This document shows positions 45,302 through 54,347 of a stretch of 64,000 bases of DNA, in pieces; positions within the stretch are counted from its first letter, which is position 1; each line of letters begins with the position of its first letter. Location of the stretch: NCBI GenBank assembly GCA_964593925.1, contig CAZQKM010000001.1, positions 76,267-140,266 on the forward strand. The letters are read 5' to 3'. Position numbers and translations under genes: made by a program. The stretch comes from Oleidesulfovibrio sp964593925 (GTDB taxonomy: Bacteria; Desulfobacterota; Desulfovibrionia; Desulfovibrionales; Desulfovibrionaceae). The notes beneath the pieces were generated by a model. It ran no database searches. It was not told where the DNA came from and was given only the letters and a program-made list of their open reading frames with translations.

Positions 45302-46369
45302 ATGCCTTCACATATCCCCTGCCTGAATTCACCACGGCCCACTGTATCTGTGCTTATGCCCATATACAATGGCGCACAGCTTGTGCGCCATGGCCAAAGC
45401 GCCCTCAAAGCTGCATTGGGTAGCCTGCTTAAACAAAGCTTTGCAGATTTTGAAATTCTTGCCGTGGATGACGGCTCTAGCGATACCACCCCTGAGGTGC
45501 TCCGAGCTTATGCAGCCCTTGATACACGTATTCGACCTATATACATGGCACACGGCGGCATTGTAAAAGCTCTCAACACAGGCCTGACAATGGCTCGCGG
45601 CCAATACATAGCCCGCATGGATGCGGATGATATCTGCCACCCCCACAGACTGGCGCAGCAGGTAGCCTACTTAGACCACAACCCTCAAATAGGACTTGTG
45701 GCCTGCCGAGTACACTTTGCCGGCAGCAGGCAACACCACGCGGGCTATGCCCGACATGTGGACTGGACAAACACCCTGCTCCGACCAGAGGACATTGCGC
45801 TACATCGTTTTCGCGAATCTCCGATTGCACACCCTTCCGTCATGTTCCGGGCCTCTGTGGCACACCGGTATGGCAGCTATGCCCAAGGCCCGTTTCCCGA
45901 AGACTACGAATTATGGCTACGTTGGCTAGAAAGTGGAGTAGCCATGGCAAAACTGCCTGAAACCCTGCTGGAATGGCACGATCCGCCTACCCGCCTTTCG
46001 CGTACCCACCCACACTATGCAATGGAAAATTTCTATCGGCTGAAAAGTCGCTACCTTGCTCGCTGGCTGGCATGCAATAACCCGCACCACCCACACGTCA
46101 CCATCATCGGCGCAGGCAAAACCAGCCGGCGCCGAGCCGGAATGTTGCGCACACACGGTATTATCATAAAAGACTGGATAGATGTGGACCCTCGCAAAAT
46201 AGGTAATGTCATAGGCGGAGTCCGGATACTCGGACGCGAAGCGATTCCCGCAACAGGACACGGCTTTTGCATTGCCTATCTAGCCGGTCACAACGCAGCG
46301 GAGGCTCTTGTCAGCTTTCTGAAGACAAAAGGCTATACCCCGGGCACTGATTACCTGCTTGCCTCATGA
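45302..46369 (+). CDS. Glycosyltransferase family 2 with C-terminal nucleotide-fold domain
   Basis: This is a 355-residue GT2 enzyme. The N-terminal catalytic domain has VSVLMPIYNG, AVDDGSSD and the DxD motif in ARMDADDICHP, with the acceptor-side motif FPEDYELWLRW. An extra C-terminal domain of about 95 residues starts HVTIIGAGKTSRRRAGMLRTHG and looks like a Rossmann or PglD-N-type fold with a dinucleotide-like loop. The start at 45302 follows the TtuA gene by 19 bases. No clear Shine-Dalgarno is seen. It should act in surface polysaccharide synthesis. Confidence 0.86.
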   Translation: MPSHIPCLNSPRPTVSVLMPIYNGAQLVRHGQSALKAALGSLLKQSFADFEILAVDDGSSDTTPEVLRAYAALDTRIRPIYMAHGGIVKALNTGLTMARGQYIARMDADDICHPHRLAQQVAYLDHNPQIGLVACRVHFAGSRQHHAGYARHVDWTNTLLRPEDIALHRFRESPIAHPSVMFRASVAHRYGSYAQGPFPEDYELWLRWLESGVAMAKLPETLLEWHDPPTRLSRTHPHYAMENFYRLKSRYLARWLACNNPHHPHVTIIGAGKTSRRRAGMLRTHGIIIKDWIDVDPRKIGNVIGGVRILGREAIPATGHGFCIAYLAGHNAAEALVSFLKTKGYTPGTDYLLAS

Positions 46370-46465
46370 AAGCAGGCTCTCGGGCGGGGTTCTTGCAACA
46401 CACAACGTAATAGCTGCAGTACAACGCCAAAGGCCACTCCAAGCCGCATAGCGGCCTATCCTTGA

Positions 46466-46684
46466 CTAGCGAGGACGGAAGGTAATACGACCCCGAGTGA
46501 GATCGTAAGGCGACAACTCTACACTAACGCTGTCACCAGGGAGCACACGAATGTGAAATTTACGCATTTTTCCAGATATATGCGCCAACACCTCGTGGCC
46601 ATTTTCCAGCTCCACGCGGAACATGGCGTTGGGTAACGCTTCCTGCACGACACCGGTTACAGTAATGGCTTCTTCTTTGGCCAT
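46466..46684 (-). CDS. infA: Translation initiation factor IF-1
   Basis: This is a 72-residue OB-fold factor that occupies the ribosomal A site during initiation. The sequence MAKEEAITVTGVVQEALPN...GRITFRPR is diagnostic. A GGAGG site sits just before the ATG at 46684. The gene is alone on the minus strand, convergent with the glycosyltransferase. Confidence 0.97.
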   Translation of the reverse strand: MAKEEAITVTGVVQEALPNAMFRVELENGHEVLAHISGKMRKFHIRVLPGDSVSVELSPYDLTRGRITFRPR

Positions 46685-47094
46685 ACATCCTCCAAAATTA
46701 CTTATGACAGGGCACACACCCACTTGCGCACAACCACAGTGTGACCCAACATTCTACAAACCCTGCGGGGAACAATATATTCTCGTACCAGACAATACAC
46801 GTAGCGCGAAGTAGCACGATTCTGTACCTTGCGCAACGGCAATGTCCTCAGGACATCTATTTTCCCATGAGGATTTACCCAAAAGAACATCAGCAACACA
46901 AACAACACCGGGATGTTATTTTGCAGTTCTTGCATGGGCTTCAAAAAAAGATGACCACGCAAACCAGCTGACCGCAGCAGCCACCCGTGTATACTCAAAC
47001 AAATCAATACCGGCCGATTTTTGTAAAAAAACCGGCCGGTTTCATACACTACACCTGTGTGGATCTGCCAACACAAGCTCGCAACACGATACTA
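46685..47094. other. Gap between infA and pal; holds infA promoter and pal terminator
   Basis: No gene is seen. The infA promoter should lie in 46690-46800 on the minus strand. A strong hairpin follows pal at 47009-47040. The middle (46800-46980) is featureless to me. Confidence 0.45.
47009..47040 (-). terminator. Terminator hairpin after pal
   Basis: ACCGGCCG (47009-47016) pairs with CGGCCGGT (47033-47040), and the inner T5/A7 tracts can extend the stem. It lies about 55 bases after the pal stop codon, with A/T-rich flanks in both directions. Confidence 0.7.
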
Positions 47095-47631
47095 CTATCT
47101 GATAACCTTAAACTCTGCCCGCCGGTTCTTTGCCCAGCTTGCCTCACTGCTACCGGCCACAGCAGGACGTTCTTCACCGTAGCTGACAACCTCAAGCTGA
47201 TCAGGACGCACGCCTAACAACACAAGGTATTCAAAGGCAGCACGGGCACGGCGTTCGCCCAAGGCAAGGTTGTATTCTTGCGTACCACGTTCGTCGCAGT
47301 TACCTTCAATAATCACACGCAACTGAGGATATGCCTTCAATGCCTCTGCTTTGGCTTTCAAGAGTTGCTTGCCTTGGGGCATCAGTTCGAACTTATCAAA
47401 CTCAAAGTAGACAACATTACCGGTAATACGTTGTTTAGCCTGCTCAAAAGCGGCAAGTGCCTGCTCATCGAGTTTACCGGTAGAATCCCCAGTGCCTGAA
47501 GAGCCTGATGTCGTCCCAGTGCTGGCGGGCTGCTCGGGAGTAACCGCAGTCTGTTTTTTGGCGCAACCAATACTGGTGCTAAGCACCAAGGCAAGAAGCA
47601 AAGCAAAGCCGAAAGGCTTAAATATACGCAT
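47095..47631 (-). CDS. pal: Peptidoglycan-associated lipoprotein
   Basis: This is a 178-residue outer-membrane lipoprotein that tethers the outer membrane to peptidoglycan. The signal peptide ends in a lipobox (STSIGC, Cys about 23). The OmpA C-domain holds VYFEFDKFEL and the peptidoglycan-binding NCDERGTQEYNLALGERRA. An AGGAGG site precedes the ATG. It is the last gene of tolQRAB-pal and is followed by a hairpin. A Gly/Ser/Thr-rich linker lies between lipobox and domain. Confidence 0.96.
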   Translation of the reverse strand: MRIFKPFGFALLLALVLSTSIGCAKKQTAVTPEQPASTGTTSGSSGTGDSTGKLDEQALAAFEQAKQRITGNVVYFEFDKFELMPQGKQLLKAKAEALKAYPQLRVIIEGNCDERGTQEYNLALGERRARAAFEYLVLLGVRPDQLEVVSYGEERPAVAGSSEASWAKNRRAEFKVIR

Positions 47632-47811
47632 ACAAAAACCTCCTGAAAAAACAAAAAACTATTCAAAAAATCCCAAAAAAAAATACACTAAAGATAGCGG
47701 AATACATTTTAAAAAAAAACTGCCAAGTCCGCGATGGAACGTTACGTTATCTGCAATATTTGTCAAGAGAGACAAAAAGGCCTTTTATACACAACATACA
47801 TCTTGCCAAGC

Positions 47812-49137
47812 CTAATCAGACACATGGCCCCATGCAGGAAAAGATGCGTCCTGCTTGCCTGTATCAACCATTTTGGGCTCACCACCATGGCGTGTGGTCA
47901 AGTATACTTTATAGCGGCCCGTACGGTTGGAGGCAAAGGCAATAAAGTAGTTATCCGGCGCAAAACTGGGCATTTCGTCATTGCCAGGGCCAAAAGTGAC
48001 TTGTGCCTCACGCCCTGTCACAAGATCATGTACAAAAATACGGTGCCCGGCGCTAGTACGGCGCGAAAACACAACTAACGTGCCATCAGAGCTGATACTG
48101 GGAGAGGTATTATATTTTCCATCCCGAGATACACGGGTTACGCGGCCTGTTTCCAGGTCTTTCAAAAAAACATGGGGATTCCCCATCCTGTTGGATACAA
48201 AGGCCATTTTCTTTCCAGAAGCATCCAGCGTAGGCGACACGTCAATACCCCAACTCTGCTCCAATATCTTTTTCCTCTTGAACAGGTGATTCAGCAGAAA
48301 AATATCAGGATTACCGCTGGCGGCAAGACTGACAGCCACAGTATTATCCGGCAAAAATCTGGGCCCGATGACCGTATTGCCAGGAAAACGTATAAGCTGG
48401 GTGTTCCCGGCCACACGACTCCATACACCGAGGGCATGGCTACGCTCGCCAATATGACTAAATATGATGTGTCGGCCATCAGCCGACCACGAAGGAGACA
48501 GGGCAATACCTTTGGCATTGGTCACCTGACGCAGCCCCCCCCCTGTGGGCTTTACAATCCAGATATCCTTCTGCCCAGCCTTTTTTTGGCTCACGAATGC
48601 CAAGGTAGATCGAAAAAAATCGCCCCTTCCCGTAAGTGCCTGCATGAAATCACTTGCAAACTTCTCTGCAACCATGGGCAACGTGACCTTGGGAGTCAAA
48701 TAATAGGCTTTGCCAACAAGCAAGGAGCCCTGACCGGTTTCGTATACGCGCAACTCCACACGTCTGCCTCTTTCCGTTACTTCAGCAGGCCACCCCGTGA
48801 CAATAAGAATATCCGTGTTTGCCAATTGGTAGCGCTTAAAATCAATACCAGGCATTTTGTATGTATCGGGTCTGTTGCCCCCAAGGATGGCGCTCTCATT
48901 CACAAAACTAAGAAAAGGCAAAAAACCCAGGTTATGACGAATCAACTTGTCCAATTCCAGAGCCGAAGACGGCAACTCCGTACCTTGGTCGGCAATAGGG
49001 GTTGTCATTGCGACATTGGTCCGGTTTTGGCCTGGGCCGTAGATATTGATCCCCACAGGGTTGTCCCCGGCCACGCCGCTTACGGGCGCGCACAGGGCCA
49101 GCATACCGAAAAGTAGTGTCAAAAAAATTCTGTTCAT
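47812..49137 (-). CDS. tolB: Tol-Pal system beta-propeller protein TolB
   Basis: This is a 441-residue periplasmic protein with a signal peptide (residues 1-24). An alpha/beta N-terminal domain (to about 170) is followed by a beta-propeller with WD40-like repeats (SWSADGRHIIFSH, VSPTLDASGKKMAFVSNRMG, PSISSDGTLVVFSRR, PSFAPDNYFIAFASNRTG). It binds Pal and TolA during outer-membrane constriction. It is 180 bases upstream of pal, a wider gap than usual that could hold a separate pal promoter. Confidence 0.96.
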   Translation of the reverse strand: MNRIFLTLLFGMLALCAPVSGVAGDNPVGINIYGPGQNRTNVAMTTPIADQGTELPSSALELDKLIRHNLGFLPFLSFVNESAILGGNRPDTYKMPGIDFKRYQLANTDILIVTGWPAEVTERGRRVELRVYETGQGSLLVGKAYYLTPKVTLPMVAEKFASDFMQALTGRGDFFRSTLAFVSQKKAGQKDIWIVKPTGGGLRQVTNAKGIALSPSWSADGRHIIFSHIGERSHALGVWSRVAGNTQLIRFPGNTVIGPRFLPDNTVAVSLAASGNPDIFLLNHLFKRKKILEQSWGIDVSPTLDASGKKMAFVSNRMGNPHVFLKDLETGRVTRVSRDGKYNTSPSISSDGTLVVFSRRTSAGHRIFVHDLVTGREAQVTFGPGNDEMPSFAPDNYFIAFASNRTGRYKVYLTTRHGGEPKMVDTGKQDASFPAWGHVSD

Positions 49138-49193
49138 GGGTCTCTGTTATGCTTAGAGCCTGTATAATGCGTTACATTCAGACGCAACGCGGT

Positions 49194-50057
49194 TTACAAC
49201 ATGTCCTGCAATGTAAAAGTGATACGCAGGTCCTGCAACTCTGACAATGGCGGCGGAGGCAGCGCGCCCGCGCTTCGTACCGCACTTATGGTAGAGCTGT
49301 CATAATCCGGACGACCAGATGATGTTTCCATGGTCACATCCAACAGCGTGCCGTCAGGTGCAAGCCTGATGCGTAGCACCGTTGCCAGATTGGTCCGCTT
49401 GGCAAGCTGAGGAAAACGCCAATGCGTCCGAACAAGCTCTATCACCTGTGCGCGGTATATGGCCACCAAACCAAGGCCGCTACCAATACTTTGCCCGCCT
49501 TGTCCGCCATCAGTTCCCCCGTCGGAATCGTTTGTACGTGAAGATACCGCAGTGCGCAATGCCGCAAGCTCATCCTCCACGTGCCGCTGCTCCTGTTGCG
49601 TACGCTTTTTTACCTCTGCTCCTGCAGAGGCCAATGCCTGTTTCAAAATATCGTCTGCTGACGGCGCCTTGGGCTTTTTTTGAGTAGGTTGAGGTGGCGC
49701 CGGCTTTTTTTGCGTATCCGGTTTTGGTTTGGGCGTAGGCGCGGCTTTGTCTTCTTTGGGCAACGGCTTGAGCAAAGCTTTGGGGGGTGACGCCTCAGGA
49801 GGAACAGGCTTGGGGGCAACAGGAATGGGTGCCGCGTCCTCTGGTCCTTGAGGCTTGGGGGCCGGTTTTGGAGTTACGGACTTTGGTGCACCAGGCTTTG
49901 GCCGATTATGTTGTACCGGGGTAGGCAACGCCACAAGACTTACATTATACACAGGCAGCTCAAGAGATATTTTACCCGTGGATACAGGCCAGTACAATGC
50001 TGCCAAAATGACGCTGCCATGCAGCAAAAAAGATATGGTGGTACAAAGTGTACGCAT
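49194..50057 (-). CDS. tolA: TolA/TonB-type energy-transducing protein
   Basis: This is a 287-residue protein. One N-terminal membrane anchor (FLLHGSVILAALYWP) precedes a Pro/Lys-rich periplasmic linker (about 50-150) and a helical section. The C-terminal domain (YRAQVIELVRTHWRFP...TFTLQDML) has the TonB/TolA C-terminal fold. It connects the TolQR motor to TolB and Pal. It is shorter than Escherichia TolA because the helical linker is reduced. It lies between tolR and tolB on the same strand. Confidence 0.92.
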   Translation of the reverse strand: MRTLCTTISFLLHGSVILAALYWPVSTGKISLELPVYNVSLVALPTPVQHNRPKPGAPKSVTPKPAPKPQGPEDAAPIPVAPKPVPPEASPPKALLKPLPKEDKAAPTPKPKPDTQKKPAPPQPTQKKPKAPSADDILKQALASAGAEVKKRTQQEQRHVEDELAALRTAVSSRTNDSDGGTDGGQGGQSIGSGLGLVAIYRAQVIELVRTHWRFPQLAKRTNLATVLRIRLAPDGTLLDVTMETSSGRPDYDSSTISAVRSAGALPPPPLSELQDLRITFTLQDML

Positions 50058-50076
50058 GTCTACCAGCTAACGCCTA

Positions 50077-50508
50077 TCACTTGTTCTTCTGCGTACCAGC
50101 TGCAGGTTCAACAACATCAGCCACCACACCAAGGTTACTAACGCCCGCCCCTTTAACTATGCCCATGACCTGAACCACCACACCATATGCCACGGCTTTA
50201 TCCGCCCGCAAAAAAAGCTGCTTATTTTGGCTGGTGACCAAATTTTCAATATGGTTGGGCAGAGTATCCAAGGTCACTTCATACTCGTCCATATACATGG
50301 AACCATCCTGCTTGATGGTCAACACCATGTTATCGGCGTCTGTGGGCAAAACATCCACAGTGGAGGTCTGAGGCAAGTCAACATCAATACCCTGCGTCAG
50401 CATGGGCGCTGTGACCATAAAAATAATCAAAAGAACCAGCATTACGTCCACAAACGGCGTGACGTTGATTTCAGAGACAAAACCGCTTTTTCCTGACGAT
50501 ACGCCCAT
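50077..50508 (-). CDS. tolR: TolR biopolymer transport protein
   Basis: This 143-residue protein has a single membrane anchor (VDVMLVLLIIFMVTAPML, residues about 19-36), with the conserved proton-path Asp near its start. A periplasmic domain follows. It forms the motor with TolQ. The N-terminus SEINVTPFVDV is the family signature. It is 13 bases after tolQ. Confidence 0.95.
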   Translation of the reverse strand: MGVSSGKSGFVSEINVTPFVDVMLVLLIIFMVTAPMLTQGIDVDLPQTSTVDVLPTDADNMVLTIKQDGSMYMDEYEVTLDTLPNHIENLVTSQNKQLFLRADKAVAYGVVVQVMGIVKGAGVSNLGVVADVVEPAAGTQKNK

Positions 50509-50521
50509 AAAAAAACCCGCC

Positions 50522-51205
50522 TTATTTCAGGCTGTCCGAGGCTGCTGCTGCATATATTTCATGCTGCACTCGGTTGAGAAACGCACCAGCAAAATTGACC
50601 ATTTGTGCCTCAATACCATTGAGCATACCAAGAAACATATTGTACCCTACAGTGGCAGGTATGGCCACGCCAAGCCCCACAGCCGTTGCCACCAGCGCCT
50701 CGGATATACCAGGGGCTACCGCCGCCAGCGAAGCTGTTTTCATCATGCCAATGGACTGAAACGAGTGCATGATGCCCCATACCGTACCCAAAAGCCCGAT
50801 AAACGGCGCAGCGTTGGCACACGTAGCCAAAAAGGCCAATGATGAAGACATTTGGGATACCTGTATACTGACGCCCTGCCGCAATGAACGACGTACATTG
50901 TCGGCCACGACATCTTCATTGCTTTTCAGGTCACATAAACGATTGTATTCGGCCACGCCCTCTTGTGCTACGTGGTACAGGGGAGACGCCTGATCATGCC
51001 CGAGAGTCTGCACTGCCCCACGCAAGTCACGCGCACGCATGAACACCTCAATGCCTTGCGCCGCTCTACGCTTGGCAGCACTGAGCATTATCCACTTTTG
51101 TAGCATTAGCGACCAGCTGGCCACAGACATGAGTACAAGAATACCCAGTACAATTTTTACAACCAAGGTTGCCTGCGCAAGCAGGCTGAATATGTTTGAT
51201 TCCAT
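50522..51205 (-). CDS. tolQ: TolQ proton-channel protein
   Basis: This is a 227-residue MotA/TolQ/ExbB-type inner-membrane protein with three predicted membrane segments (about 14-36, 128-150, 165-190). The conserved GLLGTVWGIMHSF and GISEALVATAVGLGVAIPA are intact. It uses the proton-motive force with TolR. It is first in the minus-strand tolQRAB-pal operon; its promoter lies in the region shared with the divergent tolC gene. The Shine-Dalgarno is weak. Confidence 0.95.
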   Translation of the reverse strand: MESNIFSLLAQATLVVKIVLGILVLMSVASWSLMLQKWIMLSAAKRRAAQGIEVFMRARDLRGAVQTLGHDQASPLYHVAQEGVAEYNRLCDLKSNEDVVADNVRRSLRQGVSIQVSQMSSSLAFLATCANAAPFIGLLGTVWGIMHSFQSIGMMKTASLAAVAPGISEALVATAVGLGVAIPATVGYNMFLGMLNGIEAQMVNFAGAFLNRVQHEIYAAAASDSLK

Positions 51206-51544
51206 CAGACAAGCACCACATAAGCTGTGTTAAGAGTTCTGGAACAATTCAGAGGCAACATTACCAACACAAACGACTGGGATAGCATAGCGCAAAGCAG
51301 GGGCTTTTGAAAGCCCCGCAACATATTGGAATATATGCTTTTCTACTAAAATTATTCACTATGTTCACAATCTGCCATATATGTTTTTGCGATTTTACAC
51401 ACACCATGGTAACTGCCATGCTGTTGTATACCATAGACCATTCAATATAAAAAATATAGTTGCTGCAGCAAGATACAATTTTTTGTTCTCATGTGCGCAA
51501 CTTGCATACGTTGCTGGCCTGTGTAAGCCCCGGGAGACTTTAAT
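51206..51544. promoter_or_regulatory. Divergent promoter region between tolQ and tolC
   Basis: It must drive tolQ leftward and tolC rightward. A hairpin GGGGCTTT-tg-AAAGCCCC lies at 51300-51317. The part near 51320-51460 is AT-rich. Confidence 0.6.
51424..51451 (+). promoter_or_regulatory. Candidate tolC promoter
   Basis: TTGTAT (51424-51429) and TATAAA (51446-51451) are 16 bases apart, about 95 bases before the tolC start. This is a pattern match only. Confidence 0.35.
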
Positions 51545-52909
51545 ATGCACTCTGGAAAAATAAAAAGTTTGGCATTGACTCTCATCCTGCTACTAGCGCC
51601 AGGAACGCTTGCCGGTGCGCAGGACCAGGACACGCCTGCCCCCCAACAGGTACAAGAGACAAAAAAGCTGAATATGGAACGTGCGGTACTGACGGCACTG
51701 CGTGATAATCCCGGTATCCACGCTGCCAAGGCAGGCGACATGGCTGCCAAAGAAACACGTAAAGCCGCGCTGGGGGGCTTTGGCCCCTCACTAAGCGGAA
51801 CGTATGGCTACAGAAAAGCAGACCACGACAAACCACACCGTGATGCTGTCGCGTATAAAGACGAGTTGTATACCGCAACGCTGAGCGTTCAACAGCCGCT
51901 ATTTACCGGATTTGCCCTGCTTTCCACATATCAGAACGCCGTGATACAAAAAGAGCAGGCTGCTGCGCAGGTGAATAGTGCCGAGCTGCGCCTTACCCTC
52001 TTGGTACAAGAAAACTTTTTACGTCTTTTGGCCGCACGTGAAGGGCATCGCAGCGCAAAGGATCAGCTGGAGCGCCTGCAAAGCCAGCTCAAGGTGGCAC
52101 AGGCATTTTACAAGGTAGGGCTAAGCCCCCGCATTGACGTACTGCAAGCCGAACGGGATCTTTCTGATGCAGAAGACAAACTGCTGCAAGCAGAAAACAC
52201 CGTACTGACGCAGGAAACTCGCCTGAACACCTTGCTGGGGTTACCGCTGGATGCAACCCCACCCTATGTAGGCTCTCTTGATTTCATACCTTTTTCACTC
52301 TCACTGGAAGAATGTCTCCGCCGCGCCTATGGCCAGCGACCTGATATACGTATCGCACAGCACGCTGTTGCTGTTGCCGGAAAAGAGCGGACATTGGCCC
52401 AAAGCGGCTTTTACCCGCAACTAAACGCCGGCCTGGATTATTCACGTAGCGGTGAAAACGCCATGGTAAACGGCGGCGACTTAATGTCCACAGAGTTTAG
52501 TGAATGGTCAGCGGGTGTTTCTATGTCGTGGAACCTGTTCAACTCTGGCCGGGACTATTATACCCAAAGCGCAGCAGCACATCAGATACGCAAAATGCTG
52601 GCTGAAGAAGCAAACCTGCGCCAAGAGATAGGCTTTGAGGTTCAATCACGTCGTCTGAAACTGTCCGAAACAACAAAGCGCATCAGAGTAGCGCAAAAAA
52701 CAGTGGAGCAGGCCACAGAAGCATACAGGATGGCAGTGGCGCGCTATCAGGCACAAGTGGGCACAAATACGGACGTTCTTGATGCACAAGCCGCACTGAC
52801 CAACGCTGAAGCTGCCCTGACCAATGCACAAGCCGATTACCTAATGGCCCTCGCCAACTTGTACGTGTCCATCGGAGAAAAAAATCCGTCCCTGCACATG
52901 CCCTCGTAA
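51545..52909 (+). CDS. tolC: TolC-family outer-membrane efflux channel
   Basis: This is a 454-residue outer-membrane protein with a signal peptide (cut near LAGAQ). Two tandem OEP domains span the mature protein: helical segments such as LRLTLLVQENFLRLLAAREG and LTNAEAALTNAQADYLMALANLYVS alternate with beta strands (LSGTYGYRKA, LNAGLDYSRSG). These build the trimeric channel used for type I secretion and multidrug efflux. A GGGAG site precedes the ATG. No inner-membrane pump or adaptor gene is adjacent. Confidence 0.93.
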   Translation: MHSGKIKSLALTLILLLAPGTLAGAQDQDTPAPQQVQETKKLNMERAVLTALRDNPGIHAAKAGDMAAKETRKAALGGFGPSLSGTYGYRKADHDKPHRDAVAYKDELYTATLSVQQPLFTGFALLSTYQNAVIQKEQAAAQVNSAELRLTLLVQENFLRLLAAREGHRSAKDQLERLQSQLKVAQAFYKVGLSPRIDVLQAERDLSDAEDKLLQAENTVLTQETRLNTLLGLPLDATPPYVGSLDFIPFSLSLEECLRRAYGQRPDIRIAQHAVAVAGKERTLAQSGFYPQLNAGLDYSRSGENAMVNGGDLMSTEFSEWSAGVSMSWNLFNSGRDYYTQSAAAHQIRKMLAEEANLRQEIGFEVQSRRLKLSETTKRIRVAQKTVEQATEAYRMAVARYQAQVGTNTDVLDAQAALTNAEAALTNAQADYLMALANLYVSIGEKNPSLHMPS

Positions 52910-52988
52910 TAATACTTTTTCCGTATACCAAGGCATATCCTCCATAACGAGGCCTGCCCCCGTTCTCCACAGCAGAATGCGCTGGCTG

Positions 52989-54329
52989 TTATGCGTCGGG
53001 CATGCCTAGCTGTGCCAGCAGCACATCCTTAAGCCGCTCACTGCCTTGGTCGGCATAGGCATAGCGTACGCGCATACATGGCTTGTTGATGCGAACAAGC
53101 CTGTCCAATCGCATGGGTGTACCAAGCAGTACAAGCTCGCAGTCCACATTGTTGATAGTGGCCTCAAGGTCGGCAAGCTGGCTGTCAGAATAGCCCATGG
53201 CCGGCAGGACACAACCAAGGTGCGGATATGCAGCATATGCCGCACTGATACTCCCCTGGGCCACAGGGCGAGGGTCTACAATCTCGCCGGCGCCAAACTG
53301 CTCTGCAGCCACTGCTGCAGCCCCAAATGTCATTTCACCATGGGTCAGCGTGGGACCGTCTTCCACCAGTAAAACCCGTTTGCCCCGTATGGCGCCGGGA
53401 GACTCCACACTAACATTGGATGCCCCTAAAACGATTGCAGGAGCCTTTTTATGGGATGAAGAACGGGCCCGAAGCAACGCAGTATGCACAGCCTCCACCT
53501 GCCGGGCAGATGCAGTATTTACCTTGTTAATCAAGGCAATATCAGCCAGAAGCATGTTTACTTCACCCGGGTGGTAACGGCTTTCATGGCCGGCCCGTAG
53601 CGGATCAAATACAGTGATTTGTACGTTGGGACGATAAAACGGGGTATCATTATTTCCCCCATCCCACAAAATAATATCTGCCTCACGCTCTGCTGCCTCA
53701 AGGATGCGTGCATAGTCCACACCGGCAAACACAGTAAGTCCATGTTCCACAAGGTGCTCGTATTCTTCGCGTTCCTCAACGGTACACTGCGCAGCGTCCA
53801 TATCTTCCAAAGAGGTAAAGCGTTGCACAGCCTGTCGGCTAAGGTCGCCATATGGCATGGGATGGCGGACAACCACAGGGCTGAGCCCTTGCTCACGCAG
53901 TATGTCACAGGCGGCAAGCGTCACAGGAGACTTGCCACATCCTGTACGGACAGCACACACGGCCACCAAAGGTTTGCGCGGCACAATCTGCGTGGCAGCA
54001 GGAGAAAGCAGCCTGAAATCCGCCCCCAAGGAGAGCGCCAGCGAGGCACAGTGCATGACAGCCTCATGCCCGATATCACTATAGCTAAATACCACCTCGT
54101 GGATGTTCTCTTTTTGTATCAGATCCGGCAGTTGTGTTTCTGCAAGAATGGGAATACCGGCCGGATAGAGAGGACCAGCAAGGGAGGCTGGATACGTTCT
54201 ACCATCAATATCAGGTATTTGTGTTGCCGTGAATGCCACCACACAATAGTTCTGATCATGGCGGAACAGTACATTGAAGTTATGAAAATCACGACCTGCA
54301 GCGCCCATGATCACAATATTTCTGCTCAT
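52989..54329 (-). CDS. Cyclic 2,3-diphosphoglycerate synthetase-family P-loop protein
   Basis: This 446-residue cytoplasmic protein belongs to the family named for the archaeal cyclic 2,3-diphosphoglycerate synthetase. Residues 1-130 form a Rossmann-like N-domain (VIMGAAGRDFHNFN). A P-loop lies at about 148 (VRTGCGKS), followed by DIILWDGGNND (Walker-B-like) and an INKVNTA segment like the G4 motif but with Asn in place of Asp. The C-terminal third includes VLLVEDGPTLTHGEMTFGAA. A GAGG site precedes the ATG. Bacterial members have no established reaction. It lies 18 bases downstream of the YhaN-like gene. Confidence 0.82.
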   Translation of the reverse strand: MSRNIVIMGAAGRDFHNFNVLFRHDQNYCVVAFTATQIPDIDGRTYPASLAGPLYPAGIPILAETQLPDLIQKENIHEVVFSYSDIGHEAVMHCASLALSLGADFRLLSPAATQIVPRKPLVAVCAVRTGCGKSPVTLAACDILREQGLSPVVVRHPMPYGDLSRQAVQRFTSLEDMDAAQCTVEEREEYEHLVEHGLTVFAGVDYARILEAAEREADIILWDGGNNDTPFYRPNVQITVFDPLRAGHESRYHPGEVNMLLADIALINKVNTASARQVEAVHTALLRARSSSHKKAPAIVLGASNVSVESPGAIRGKRVLLVEDGPTLTHGEMTFGAAAVAAEQFGAGEIVDPRPVAQGSISAAYAAYPHLGCVLPAMGYSDSQLADLEATINNVDCELVLLGTPMRLDRLVRINKPCMRVRYAYADQGSERLKDVLLAQLGMPDA

Positions 54330-54347
54330 AAAGGCCTCGCTTTGAGA

